Assembly (NCBI GenBank): GCA_965233675.1
Contig: OZ247498.1
Coordinates: 930,001 to 994,000 of the forward strand
Direction: 5' to 3'
Source: SZUA-309 sp965233675
GTDB taxonomy: Bacteria; Pseudomonadota; Gammaproteobacteria; Pseudomonadales; Azotimanducaceae
DNA length: 64,000 bases
Shown here: positions 54,301-63,411 of the stretch, piece by piece
How positions within the stretch are numbered: position 1 is the stretch's first letter
Layout of the letters: each line of letters starts with the position of its first letter
Program-made: the position numbers and the translations under genes
Notes under the pieces: generated by a model
Seen by the model: only the letters and a program-made list of their open reading frames with translations
What the model was told of the DNA's origin: nothing
Databases searched by the model: none

Positions 54301-55653
54301 TCAGACGACTCCGTAGGCGATCATGGCATCCGCCACTTTGAGGAATCCTGCGATGTTTGCGCCGCGCACATAGTCGATATAGCCATCGCCGTTCTTCCCG
54401 TACTCCACACAACGCTCGTGGATGTCGGACATGATGTTTCGCAGCAACTTCTGCAGTTCTGCTTCTTCCCAGGTGATGCGGGCGCTGTTCTGGCTCATTT
54501 CCAATCCGGAAATGGCCACGCCGCCGGCGTTGGCGGCTTTGCTGGGTGCAAACAGAATTTTCGCGGCGGTGAAGTGATGGATGCCGTTCTGCTCCGTCGG
54601 CATGTTGGCCCCTTCTGAAACAGCCTCGATGCCGTTTTCGATCAGCTTTCTGGCGTTGTCCTCACTGATCTCATTCTGAGTCGCGCACGGCAGTGCCAGA
54701 TCCGCAGGCACATCCCAGGGACGTTTCCCTTCGTAGAACTCGACGCCGAATTCTCTGGCGTACTCGTCAACGCGACCGCGCTTACGGTTCTTGAGGTCCA
54801 TCAGATAGGCAAGTCGTTCATCGTCGACGCCGTGGGGATCATGGACGAAACCGCTGGAATCCGAGAAAGTCACCACCTTGCCGCCGAGATCATTGATCTT
54901 CTCAATCGCATAGGTGGCAACGTTGCCTGAGCCGGAGACCAGGCAGGACTTACCCTCGATATCCTTTCCCGCCTGTTTCAGCATGTCCTGCAACATATAT
55001 ACGGTGCCGTAACCCGTGGCCTCGGCCCGAATCGGGCTGCCGCCGTACTCGCGCCCCTTACCCGTCAATACACCGGTGAAGCGGTTTGTCAGCCGCTTCC
55101 ACTGACCGAACAGATAGCCGATCTCACGCGCACCTACCCCTATGTCACCGGCCGGGACATCGATATCCTCGCCCACGTGATGGTGGAGTTCGATCATGAA
55201 GGACTGACAGAAGCGCATGACCTCATTGGCGGACTTCCCCTTTGGATCGAAGTCCGAGCCGCCTTTGCCGCCGCCCATGGGGAGGCCGGTCAGGCTGTTC
55301 TTGAAGGTCTGCTCGAAGGCCAGGAATTTCAGGATGCTCTGATTGACGGACGGGTGGAAGCGCAGGCCGCCCTTGTAAGGTCCAATCGCGTTGCTGTTCT
55401 GAACCCGATACCCACGATTAACGCGGATGTTGTTTTCGTCATCCTCCCAGCAGACCCGGAATGAGACAATGCGGTCAGGTTCGGCAATCCGGCGAAGAAT
55501 CTGTGCTTCATGGTATATCTCCTTGTCTGCGATGTAGTCGAAGACATTGGCAGCGACTTCATAGACCGCCTGGTGAAACTCGATTTCTCCGGGGTTGCGT
55601 CGTTTGATACCTTCCATGAACTGTTCAAGGTTGGCGTGATCGGAAACAGCCAT
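54301..55653 (-). CDS. gdhA: NADP-specific glutamate dehydrogenase
   Basis: Hexameric glutamate dehydrogenase that fixes ammonia onto 2-oxoglutarate; 450 residues, as in E. coli (447). Active-site segments include GPYKGGLRFHPSVN and GLPMGGGKGGSDFDPKGKS; the Rossmann domain has VSGSGNVATYAIEKI. GGAGAG lies upstream of ATG 55653. It is a single gene with its own promoter likely in the 77-bp gap. Confidence 0.96.
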   Translation of the reverse strand: MAVSDHANLEQFMEGIKRRNPGEIEFHQAVYEVAANVFDYIADKEIYHEAQILRRIAEPDRIVSFRVCWEDDENNIRVNRGYRVQNSNAIGPYKGGLRFHPSVNQSILKFLAFEQTFKNSLTGLPMGGGKGGSDFDPKGKSANEVMRFCQSFMIELHHHVGEDIDVPAGDIGVGAREIGYLFGQWKRLTNRFTGVLTGKGREYGGSPIRAEATGYGTVYMLQDMLKQAGKDIEGKSCLVSGSGNVATYAIEKINDLGGKVVTFSDSSGFVHDPHGVDDERLAYLMDLKNRKRGRVDEYAREFGVEFYEGKRPWDVPADLALPCATQNEISEDNARKLIENGIEAVSEGANMPTEQNGIHHFTAAKILFAPSKAANAGGVAISGLEMSQNSARITWEEAELQKLLRNIMSDIHERCVEYGKNGDGYIDYVRGANIAGFLKVADAMIAYGVV

Positions 55654-55730
55654 TCAAGTGCTCTCCTCGAGCGTTGTCTGTTGTCCCGACCTTACACTCA
55701 ATCGGCCGGGAGCGGATGACGTTTTCCGGG

Positions 55731-56741
55731 TTAGACCGTGTATGTGATGCCGGCGGCCAGTCTCTCTATGAGGTCGACGTTGCTGATGAGGCGCTTTGAC
55801 TGCTCGTTTTCCGTCCAGAGCAGGTAAATCCGCTCGGCACCGGGATTGTGCGTAAGTTGCAGGTCCTGGTGGGTGCGTATGGCGTCCACGATGGAACAGT
55901 CCTGATCGAATACCAGCGGTTCCCTGCAATAGTCTTCCAATCGGACGTCCTGGTGCTGGACGGTAGCCTTCAGGAACGCTTCGGTATTCAGGCTCGAGCG
56001 CGGCGTACCCAGCCGGTCGGTCAACACCACCCATTTGAACGGCGCCTGGAGAATCTTCTCGAGCATCCGCTGGTACGCATCCGTGCGCGGTGCCGGCAGC
56101 GCGAACTCGCCGTTCGCCGTTTCAACTGCCAGAACACTCGTCGGATCGAGTGCGCTGCCTAGCTCGGAGAGCATCGCGCTGTCGAGTCGGGCGACGTTGA
56201 TCATGCCCCGGCTTTCGATTGGGCTCATGCGCGTCTCGTCCTCCTTTTCCATCTGCAGCGTGAGCAGAGAAACCAGATCGTCTTCCTGGATGTAGTGAAT
56301 GGCCTCTTTTCCGAGCCAGCCGTTCAGGATCAGGGCGGTGGGTTTTGCGAGCGGGAATAGCAGCACCTGATACAGTCTGATCATCGGAGCCAGCAGCGCG
56401 GCGGCCCGCATGGCGTTTCGGGAGAGGTACGCTTGCGGGATGATTTCGCCGACGATGGTGATGACGAAGGTGGAGAACAGAAAAGCGCTCACTCCGGCGA
56501 GAACCGAGCCGGACAGGAGCGTGAGCAGCACGTTCACGCCCACGTTGCCCCAGAGAATGGTCGCCAGCAGAAAGTTTGAGTCTTCCCGCAATCGTGCGAT
56601 CGGAAAGGCCTGGGGATTCCCCTTCGACATCTCCAGTTCCAGTTGCAGCTTGGAGATACTGAAGAATGCGAGATTGAGTCCGGAAAACATGGCGGACTGG
56701 GAGATGCAGACGGCGATCCCGACCCAGATGAGAGTTTCCAT
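55731..56741 (-). CDS. CNNM/DUF21 transmembrane protein with CBS domains
   Basis: A 336-residue protein with an N-terminal CNNM (DUF21) region of about four helices (QSAMFSGLNLAFFSISKLQLELE through VGEIIPQAYLSRNAMRAA) and a C-terminal part with two CBS-like repeats (about 205-330). Members are linked to Mg2+/Co2+ efflux or metal homeostasis. No CorC-type C-terminal domain is seen. Confidence 0.88.
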   Translation of the reverse strand: METLIWVGIAVCISQSAMFSGLNLAFFSISKLQLELEMSKGNPQAFPIARLREDSNFLLATILWGNVGVNVLLTLLSGSVLAGVSAFLFSTFVITIVGEIIPQAYLSRNAMRAAALLAPMIRLYQVLLFPLAKPTALILNGWLGKEAIHYIQEDDLVSLLTLQMEKEDETRMSPIESRGMINVARLDSAMLSELGSALDPTSVLAVETANGEFALPAPRTDAYQRMLEKILQAPFKWVVLTDRLGTPRSSLNTEAFLKATVQHQDVRLEDYCREPLVFDQDCSIVDAIRTHQDLQLTHNPGAERIYLLWTENEQSKRLISNVDLIERLAAGITYTV

Positions 56742-56837
56742 TCAGAAACGTCCTCGAAGCACGACAGATGTCTCTAAATATACGGCCTGCCGGCGCGCGG
56801 CTGGAAGAGCAGGTGTTCCTGTCCCGTGGACGCCAGT

Positions 56838-57224
56838 TCAGATCCCGCCGAAGTAACCCTCAACACTCAGATAGAGGCCGAAAGCGGCCCAGGCGACACC
56901 AATCCAGCGCACCAGATTGTCTCGCTCAAGCATTCGACCACCGATGTCTGAGGCCAGATCCGGTGACAGGATCCGGATGCTGCCGCCGATCAGGAGTGCC
57001 CAGCCGAACAGGGTGATGATCACCGGCCAGCCCCAGTACCAGACGTTGTGCACGTTGACGATGGCGAGGCCGGTGACCGTGGCGAGTACGCCGGAGATCA
57101 GAATGAGCGGTTTGTTGCTGATGAATTCGCGGGAAAGCGCGAGGAGTGCTGCCGGTCGCAAGATCATCGACAGGGCGAGAATCAGAATGACGGGGCCGAG
57201 CAGCTTGGCGATCCAGATCGACAT
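56838..57224 (-). CDS. Hypothetical four-helix membrane protein
   Basis: A 128-residue hydrophobic protein with about four helices (KLLGPVILILALSMILRP; LILISGVLATVTGLAIV; WPVIITLFGWALLIGGSIRIL; RWIGVAWAAFGLYLSVEGY). I cannot name its family or function. It is divergent from no gene and lies between the CNNM protein and the kinase, all on the minus strand. Confidence 0.65.
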   Translation of the reverse strand: MSIWIAKLLGPVILILALSMILRPAALLALSREFISNKPLILISGVLATVTGLAIVNVHNVWYWGWPVIITLFGWALLIGGSIRILSPDLASDIGGRMLERDNLVRWIGVAWAAFGLYLSVEGYFGGI

Positions 57225-57287
57225 GACAAAACTCCAAACGTTCGAGCCGACAGAATAGCAGCTTGGTCAGCTCGCGATAGTGGACGC

Positions 57288-58223
57288 TCAGTCCTGCTCG
57301 GCGTCCGCCAGGACGGCACGGACCATGGCCAGCCGATCGCGGCGCCGGCTTGGCATGGTGTGCCAGTAGTAAGACAGGGCGCCGAACGCAATGGCCAGCG
57401 CCCAGGCGCGGCCCCGAAGCCACTGGATGTCATCCACGTTCATGGCCCTGCGAAACAGGGTCCGGGCGGCTGGATCGAACAGTTCCCAGGCACCATGCAG
57501 GTCGATGGCCGGGTCGCCGATGGCGAGTCCGCCGAAGTCCAGCACGGCTGTCATGCTGCTGCCCTGTACCAGCAGGTTTTCCGCCACGAGGTCGCTGTGA
57601 TACCAGCTTTCATCTGCCGAGCCGGGTAGCTCGAGGGCCTGGGACCAGATGGTCCGGGCGGCTGCAAAGTCCAGGTCCATCCCGCCGATGGACCGGCATT
57701 CCTCGACGGTGCGTTGAAAGTGCCGGTCGTACTCGCCCAGCGGTCGGCCGCGATACGAACGTAGCGCGGGGTCGGCCTTCGCCGCTTCGGGGATTTCGAT
57801 GCGCTGCAATGCCTGAACGAACTCAGCCAGTTCTTCCGCCAGACGGGCGCGCGCCGGATCATCCGGCTGTCCGGGCTGCCAGACCGGCGGCAGTTCACCC
57901 GGCAGCCAGCGGGTGATGGACCAGGATTCCGGATAGCCGGCTTCCGGTTCGCCGATGCCGATGATCTCCGGTACTGCCACGGGCAGGTGGGAGGCGAGCC
58001 TGGGCACCCACAAGCGCTCTTTGCTGATGCCCCTGCCGCTTTCCGGCTGTCTGGGCAGGCGGACGAGGCGTTCGTCGCCGAGCCGGAACAGTCTGTTGGT
58101 GGAGCCTGTGGCGCCGAGCGGGGTAATCGGCAGGGCCGCGTAGTCCGGAAACTGACTGGCGATCAGACTCCGGACCAGATCGGCGCTGATTGACAGCTCG
58201 TTGTCATGCAGGGCGCCCGACAC
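57288..58223 (-). CDS. Aminoglycoside phosphotransferase-like kinase
   Basis: A 311-residue protein of the APH/choline-kinase fold. The catalytic loop is YHSDLVAENLL (HxDxxxxN), and the metal Asp follows in LDFGGLAIGDPAIDL. The N-lobe is ATGSTNRLFRLGDERLVRLPR. In soil and water bacteria many such proteins phosphorylate small metabolites rather than drugs, so resistance is not implied. It lies 6 nt after the M24 peptidase gene. Confidence 0.88.
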   Translation of the reverse strand: MSGALHDNELSISADLVRSLIASQFPDYAALPITPLGATGSTNRLFRLGDERLVRLPRQPESGRGISKERLWVPRLASHLPVAVPEIIGIGEPEAGYPESWSITRWLPGELPPVWQPGQPDDPARARLAEELAEFVQALQRIEIPEAAKADPALRSYRGRPLGEYDRHFQRTVEECRSIGGMDLDFAAARTIWSQALELPGSADESWYHSDLVAENLLVQGSSMTAVLDFGGLAIGDPAIDLHGAWELFDPAARTLFRRAMNVDDIQWLRGRAWALAIAFGALSYYWHTMPSRRRDRLAMVRAVLADAEQD

Positions 58224-58229
58224 GGGTCT

Positions 58230-59576
58230 CTACTGCCGGGGAATCAGGTGCAGCTCTGTCTGACGACCGTCGATATAGCGAACCGACTCGCCATCGAAGA
58301 ATGCATCTTCCTCCAGTTTGATCCGCATCTCCGACGCCCAGCCCGGTGGCTCTAAGATGGCGGCGAGTTCTATGGAGAAGGCAGTGTTCGGATAGAGGGG
58401 ATAGTCCCCTTTGCCGGGCACGCCGCCCTGCTGATCCCAGAGGCCGATGGTCGGGCCGGCGGCATGACCGTGATAGCCGATGGGATGGGTGTAGATCGAG
58501 GGCGTGATGCCTTCACGGACGGCCTGCTCACGGGTGGCCTCGAGGATCTCGTTGCCGGTTCGACCGGTGACGAAATTCCCGGCCAGGATGTCCTGCAGGC
58601 GGTTGCCGGTTGCCAGTGCATCGCGGAGCAGGGCGGGTGCTTCGGTTTCACCGGCTTTCAGCACGTAGGCGTGTTGCTGGGTATCCGTATTCAGGCGAAG
58701 GTACGTGATGCCGAAGTCAACGTGCAGCAGATCGCCTGGCTGGATGACGGTCGGTCTGGCGTCCGAGGCGTTCGCCCGCTGAATGGAAACAGAGGGATGG
58801 AACCAGCTCGTCAGCTTGAGTTCGCGGACCCGTTCCCGATACCACCACTGCACGTCTGATACGTCTGTGACGCCCGGTTGTATCACGGCTTCCGACAGTC
58901 CTTCGGCAATGATCTGATGGGCGATCGCGCAGATCTGCTGGTAGACGATCATCTCTGCCGGGGTGCGGGTTTCCAGCCAGCCGATGGCGAGCCGCTCGGC
59001 GGATACCACGCGCGACTGGAATTCTGCGGGTAGTGCGGCGAGCAGCAGATCATGCTCCGTCTTCACAAGCCCATCGGCCAGCGCAAAGTCCGCAGACATA
59101 TTGACCCCGATCCGACTGGGATTCCGTTCAATGATCAGCTCCGCCAGTCGCCGCCACTGGTCGGGTTGCTGTTCCGGATCCCAGGCCTGTTTGAATGCGC
59201 TGCCGACGCTGTAGCGTGCCACGGCCAGGGTTTCGAGCGGCTGCTCGTTGCCCGGATCATGAATGAGCAGCATGGTCCGCCTGCGTGCCGAAAGCCAGGT
59301 GGATGGCAGCAGGGTTCGCAGCACAGGATCTTCGTTGTACTCGCGGCCGATGATCAGCCAGAGGTCGATGTTCTCGCGATGCATGAGCTCGGGCAGCACT
59401 GTCTGCACCCGGTCTTCCAGCCACTGGTCGATCAGGTCGGCGCGTGCCTCCATATCGAGAATTTTCGGTACCGCGGCGCCTGAGGTATCCGCGGCGGCAG
59501 CGCCGAACGGCAGGATCGCGAGTATGAGCGATTGAATGAGCGCTTGGATAAGCGGACGGTGGATGGGGGTATTCAT
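58230..59576 (-). CDS. M24 family metallopeptidase (Xaa-Pro-type), exported
   Basis: A 448-residue protein with an N-terminal signal peptide (MNTPIHRPLIQALIQSLILA, ending AAAA) and an M24 pita-bread domain. Likely metal ligands are the Asp of HVDFGITYL, the Asp of LNTDTQQ, the His of YHGHAAGP, and the Glu residues of FSIELAAIL and IKLEED. Possible role: periplasmic aminopeptidase or creatinase-like hydrolase. ATG 59576 overlaps the stop of the sterol-desaturase-like gene (ATGA), so the two are coupled. Confidence 0.86.
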   Translation of the reverse strand: MNTPIHRPLIQALIQSLILAILPFGAAAADTSGAAVPKILDMEARADLIDQWLEDRVQTVLPELMHRENIDLWLIIGREYNEDPVLRTLLPSTWLSARRRTMLLIHDPGNEQPLETLAVARYSVGSAFKQAWDPEQQPDQWRRLAELIIERNPSRIGVNMSADFALADGLVKTEHDLLLAALPAEFQSRVVSAERLAIGWLETRTPAEMIVYQQICAIAHQIIAEGLSEAVIQPGVTDVSDVQWWYRERVRELKLTSWFHPSVSIQRANASDARPTVIQPGDLLHVDFGITYLRLNTDTQQHAYVLKAGETEAPALLRDALATGNRLQDILAGNFVTGRTGNEILEATREQAVREGITPSIYTHPIGYHGHAAGPTIGLWDQQGGVPGKGDYPLYPNTAFSIELAAILEPPGWASEMRIKLEEDAFFDGESVRYIDGRQTELHLIPRQ

Positions 59577-60391
59577 TCCTGTTGTGGTACCGGTGGTGTC
59601 TTGAAAGGTTGGAACAGCAACTTTGCCAGAAACTGATCCGCCGGGTTCATGAAAGTGCCGGTGCCGATCTGCATCCGGCTGTGACCCAGTGCGGGCTGGT
59701 CGCGGTAAGTGCCGAACAGACGGTCCCACCAGGGCAGGTTGAAGCCGAAATTGCTGTTCTGTTCCTGGTGGATGATGGAGTGGTGCACCCGGTGCATGTC
59801 TGGCGTCACGATCACCCAGCGGAGCGCCGCGTCCAGTCTGCTCGGCAGCTTCAGGTTGCCATGATTGAACAGCGAGGTGCTGCTTAGAATGATTTCAAAA
59901 GTGAGAAAGGCGAGTGGCTCTATACCCAGCAAGACTATCGCGAGGGATTTGATCCCCATGGAAAGGACCGCTTCGATGGGGTGAAAGCGGACGGCGGTGG
60001 TGACGTCGAAGTCCGGGTCCGTGTGATGCATGCGGTGCAGCCGCCAGAGCCAGGGCACTCGATGGAAGAGCCAGTGCTGGGTCCAGATGAGCAGATCCAG
60101 TGCCAGCAGAGAACAGACGAAGCTGACCGCAAACGGCAGGTTCAACTGTCCGAACAGTCCCCAGCCCGACTCGACGGCCAGGTAGGCGAGACCGATGCCC
60201 AGCATCGGAAAGGCCAGCCGCAGGATCAGGATGTTCAGCGCACCCACAGCGAGATTCGGCAGCCAGCGGGCCGGCCGGGGCAGCTTCAGGCGTCTTCTGG
60301 GTGCGAGAAACTCGGCGGCCAGGATCACCACGAGCAGGGTCGCAAACACCGTGGTGCGCAGTTGGATGTCTGGGTCGGTGAGAAGGTCCAT
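59573..60391 (-). CDS. Sterol desaturase/fatty-acid hydroxylase superfamily protein
   Basis: A 272-residue membrane di-iron enzyme with about four helices and the three histidine boxes HWLFH, HRMHH and HRVHH, plus HTDPDFDVTTAVRFHP. It would hydroxylate or desaturate a lipid; the substrate cannot be told. It is divergent from the DMT gene and coupled to the M24 peptidase. Confidence 0.92.
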   Translation of the reverse strand: MDLLTDPDIQLRTTVFATLLVVILAAEFLAPRRRLKLPRPARWLPNLAVGALNILILRLAFPMLGIGLAYLAVESGWGLFGQLNLPFAVSFVCSLLALDLLIWTQHWLFHRVPWLWRLHRMHHTDPDFDVTTAVRFHPIEAVLSMGIKSLAIVLLGIEPLAFLTFEIILSSTSLFNHGNLKLPSRLDAALRWVIVTPDMHRVHHSIIHQEQNSNFGFNLPWWDRLFGTYRDQPALGHSRMQIGTGTFMNPADQFLAKLLFQPFKTPPVPQQE

Positions 60392-60433
60392 CTATCGTGC
60401 ATAATGCGCGCCCGTTATCCCGCATGCCAGCCG

Positions 60434-61291
60434 ATGTCAGCCGAACCACAGCGTATTCTCATGGGTGTGAGCCTGATGTCGTTGGGCATGTTCACCGCTG
60501 CCGGTATCGATATCTCGGTGAAGGCCCTCACCGGCGGGTTCGACACACCCCAGATCGTCTTGCTGCGGTCGTTGTTCGCGCTGCCCGCCGTGTTGCTCAT
60601 CTGCCACTACCAGTCCGGCCTTAAGTCTCTGGCAACCCCGCGCTGGGGTTGGCAGCTTTACCGGGGTTTTCTCACCGCGGGCGCCAATTTCGGCTTCTTC
60701 TACGCCCTGGCGCACGTGCCGATCGTGACGGCGCTGTTGCTCAGCTACATCGGACCGGTGCTCATCGTTCTGCTCTCCCGCCCGTTGCTCGGGGAACGGG
60801 TCGGTCTGCATCAGTGGCTCGGTATCGGCGTGGCATTCGCCGGTGTGGTGGTGGTGTTGCGCCCGGACTCGCTTTCACTGCCGCCAGCGGCACTGGCTGT
60901 GTTTGGTTCCGCGCTCTGCTGGGCCCTGCTGTCCATCAGCAACCGGCGCCTCGCCGGTGAGGTGCCGGCGGGCGTGCTCACTTTCTACACCGTTCCTATC
61001 AGCGCACTCCTGGCCGGTCTGCTGACCATTGGCGAGTGGACGGCGCCCGCCGGAACGGACTGGCTGCTGTTCGCGATTGCCGGTTGTTGTGGTGCCGGTG
61101 CCCATCTGCTGGTGGCCATGGCCTACCGACACGCCAACGCGGCGGTGATTGCACCGTTTGAATACACGGCGCTGATCTGGATATCTCTGGCCGGCTATCT
61201 GTTCTGGAACGAACAACCCGATGTCTTCACCTGGGTCGGCGGTGGGGGCGTGATTCTGGGTGGCTGGCTGGCCATGCGCAGTCGGGAGTAG
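60434..61291 (+). CDS. DMT/EamA family transporter
   Basis: A 285-residue inner-membrane protein with ten helices in two EamA repeats (first: SLMSLGMFTAAGIDISVKAL; second: AVFGSALCWALLSISNRRLAG). Such carriers export amino acids or metabolites. An in-frame ATG at 60404 would add ten residues; neither start has a strong ribosome binding site, and 60434 fits the family better. Confidence 0.88.
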   Translation: MSAEPQRILMGVSLMSLGMFTAAGIDISVKALTGGFDTPQIVLLRSLFALPAVLLICHYQSGLKSLATPRWGWQLYRGFLTAGANFGFFYALAHVPIVTALLLSYIGPVLIVLLSRPLLGERVGLHQWLGIGVAFAGVVVVLRPDSLSLPPAALAVFGSALCWALLSISNRRLAGEVPAGVLTFYTVPISALLAGLLTIGEWTAPAGTDWLLFAIAGCCGAGAHLLVAMAYRHANAAVIAPFEYTALIWISLAGYLFWNEQPDVFTWVGGGGVILGGWLAMRSRE

Positions 61292-61368
61292 AGATGCCGG
61301 AGAATCCCTTGGTTCGTGGAACGAAGCGGTGTACTTTCGCCTGGTACACAAAGTAAGCGTGGAATCGG

Positions 61369-61596
61369 TTGATCGTGGAAGGCGAACTTCTGGAACAGGG
61401 ACTGGAATTGATGCTGGCAGGCATGGGCACGGTGTTCGTGTTCCTGACGGTGCTGGTGTTCGCCACCACGGGGATGTCTGCTCTGGTTCGAAGATTCGAA
61501 CCCGCCCCTGTGGCTGCGTCGGAGGGGCCGACGGCAGAAGAGGTCGCCGCCATCACCGCTGCGGTCACGCTGCATCGGCGCAAGCATTCCGAGTGA
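61369..61596 (+). CDS. oadG: Oxaloacetate decarboxylase gamma subunit
   Basis: Small membrane subunit of the Na+-pumping oxaloacetate decarboxylase, 75 residues. One helix (about 15-38, LMLAGMGTVFVFLTVLVFATT) is followed by a polar tail ending HRRKHSE, similar to the zinc-binding tail of known OadG. The start is TTG 61369 with GGAA upstream; GTG 61375 is an alternative. Its stop lies in a three-copy tandem repeat. Confidence 0.88.
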   Translation: MIVEGELLEQGLELMLAGMGTVFVFLTVLVFATTGMSALVRRFEPAPVAASEGPTAEEVAAITAAVTLHRRKHSE

Positions 61597-61626
61597 GACA
61601 TTTCGAGTGAGACATTCCGAGTGAGA
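61585..61626 (+). repeat. 14-bp tandem repeat, three copies, at the oadG/oadA junction
   Basis: CATTCCGAGTGAGA occurs at 61585-61598 and 61613-61626, with one change (CATTTC) in the middle copy at 61599-61612. The first copy encodes the last residues and stop of oadG. Each copy contains GAGTGAGA, a ribosome-binding-site-like word, and the last lies 5-6 nt before the oadA ATG. Confidence 0.9.
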
Positions 61627-61632
61627 GATTGA

Positions 61633-63408
61633 ATGAATGAAGCGAAACCGCTCGGGATCACCGAGCTGGTCTTGAGAGACGCGCATCAGAGCCTGCTGGC
61701 CACCCGTATGCGTATCGAAGACATGCTGCCCATCGCGGGCAAGCTGGATCAGGTGGGATTCTGGTCCATGGAATCCTGGGGTGGGGCGACGTTCGATGCC
61801 TGCATCCGGTACCTGGGCGAGGATCCCTGGGAGCGCATCCGGCTGTTGAAGGCCGCGATGCCGAACACGCCTCAGCAGATGCTGTTCCGTGGTCAGAATA
61901 TCCTCGGCTATCGACACTACGCAGACGACGTGGTGAGAAAGTTCGTCGAGCGGGCGGCCACCAACGGCGTTGACGTGTTCCGGATCTTCGATGCCATGAA
62001 TGACACCCGGAATCTGAAGACAGCCATTGCGGCCACCATCGAGGTGGGCAAGCATGCCCAGGGCACCATTTCCTATACCGTCTCCCCAGTGCATACCATG
62101 GATCTCTGGCTCGATCTCGCCAAGGAGATCGAGGACATGGGCGCCCACTCGATCTGCATCAAGGACATGGCCGGTCTGCTGAAGCCGTATGTGGCCTACG
62201 AACTGGTCAGCCGGCTGAAGGCCGAGACCAGCATGCCGGTGCACATGCAGTGCCATGCCACCACGGGCATGTCGACGGCAACCTATCTGAAAGCCATCGA
62301 AGCCGGGATCGACAACGTGGATACAGCGGTCAGCTCCATGAGCATGACCTATGGCCACTCGGCGACGGAGTCACTGGTCGCCATTCTGGAAGACACCGAC
62401 CGGTCGACGGGACTCGATATCCGTCTGCTCGAGGAGATCGCGGCGTACTTCCGGGAGGTGCGCAAGAAGTACGCAAAGTTCGAAGGGGCGCTCAGAGGCG
62501 TGGATTCCCGCATCCTGGTGGCCCAGGTGCCGGGTGGGATGCTCACCAACCTGGAGAACCAGCTTCGCGAGCAGAACGCCACAGACAAACTGGACGCGGT
62601 GCTGGAGGAGATTCCGAAAGTCCGGGAAGACCTGGGCATGATCCCGCTGGTCACCCCCACCTCGCAGATCGTTGGCACTCAGTCAGTGATCAATGTCCTG
62701 ACCGGCGAACGCTACAGGAACATCACCAAGGAAACGGCTGGCGTGCTCAAGGGTGAGTACGGTGCCGCGCCGGCGCCGCTCAACACGGCGCTTCAGAAGC
62801 AGGTGCTGAACGGGGACGCGGCCATCACCGGGCGGCCGGCGGACGTGCTGGATGATGAGATGGAATCACTGACCGCTGAACTCGAAAAGATTGCAGCGGA
62901 GAAGGCCATCGACCTCTGCGACGAGCCGGTGGACGATGTGCTCACCTATGCTCTGTTTGCGCAGACCGCGCTGAAATTCCTCGAAAATCGGAACAATCCG
63001 GATGCCTTCGAACCGGCCCCCGGCAATGAACCAAAACCTGCCGCGGCTGCGCGAACGGCCCCGGCTAAAGCTGCCGTACAAACGGCGGGCGTTTACGATG
63101 TGCGGGTGAACGGCAAAGCCTTCACCGTGGAAGTGGCGGAGAGCGGTCAGCTCGAAGGCATTCAGCCTGCGGCTTCTGCCCCGGCGGCGGGTGAGGGTGA
63201 AGCGGTGTCGGCCGCGTTGGCGGGCACGGTGGTCAAGGTGCTGGTGGGCCTGGGTGACAGGGTGAGCGCCGGCCAGCCCGTGCTGGTCGTGGAAGCCATG
63301 AAAATGGAAACGGAAGTGGCTGCGTCCCGGGATGGTTCGGTGACGGCCATTCACGTGCAGGAAGGGGATGCCGTTGCCGTTGGCGATTCCCTGATCAGCA
63401 TCGGCTGA
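61633..63408 (+). CDS. oadA: Oxaloacetate decarboxylase alpha subunit (biotin-carrying)
   Basis: Cytoplasmic carboxyltransferase subunit of oxaloacetate decarboxylase, 591 residues (596 in Klebsiella). The HMGL-like barrel has LVLRDAHQSLLATRM, MESWGGATFD, CIKDMAGLL (Lys) and HMQCHATTGM. A PYC/OadA domain and an Ala/Pro linker (about 460-490) precede the biotin domain with EAMKMET and biotinylated Lys557. ATG 61633 is set by the ribosome-binding word in the last repeat. The neighbouring oadB confirms the Na+-pump type. Confidence 0.96.
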   Translation: MNEAKPLGITELVLRDAHQSLLATRMRIEDMLPIAGKLDQVGFWSMESWGGATFDACIRYLGEDPWERIRLLKAAMPNTPQQMLFRGQNILGYRHYADDVVRKFVERAATNGVDVFRIFDAMNDTRNLKTAIAATIEVGKHAQGTISYTVSPVHTMDLWLDLAKEIEDMGAHSICIKDMAGLLKPYVAYELVSRLKAETSMPVHMQCHATTGMSTATYLKAIEAGIDNVDTAVSSMSMTYGHSATESLVAILEDTDRSTGLDIRLLEEIAAYFREVRKKYAKFEGALRGVDSRILVAQVPGGMLTNLENQLREQNATDKLDAVLEEIPKVREDLGMIPLVTPTSQIVGTQSVINVLTGERYRNITKETAGVLKGEYGAAPAPLNTALQKQVLNGDAAITGRPADVLDDEMESLTAELEKIAAEKAIDLCDEPVDDVLTYALFAQTALKFLENRNNPDAFEPAPGNEPKPAAAARTAPAKAAVQTAGVYDVRVNGKAFTVEVAESGQLEGIQPAASAPAAGEGEAVSAALAGTVVKVLVGLGDRVSAGQPVLVVEAMKMETEVAASRDGSVTAIHVQEGDAVAVGDSLISIG

Positions 63409-63411
63409 CGC

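Noticed and set aside
57288..58223. Antibiotic resistance by the APH-like kinase
   Set aside because: Only the general kinase fold is supported; the family covers many unrelated small-molecule kinases.
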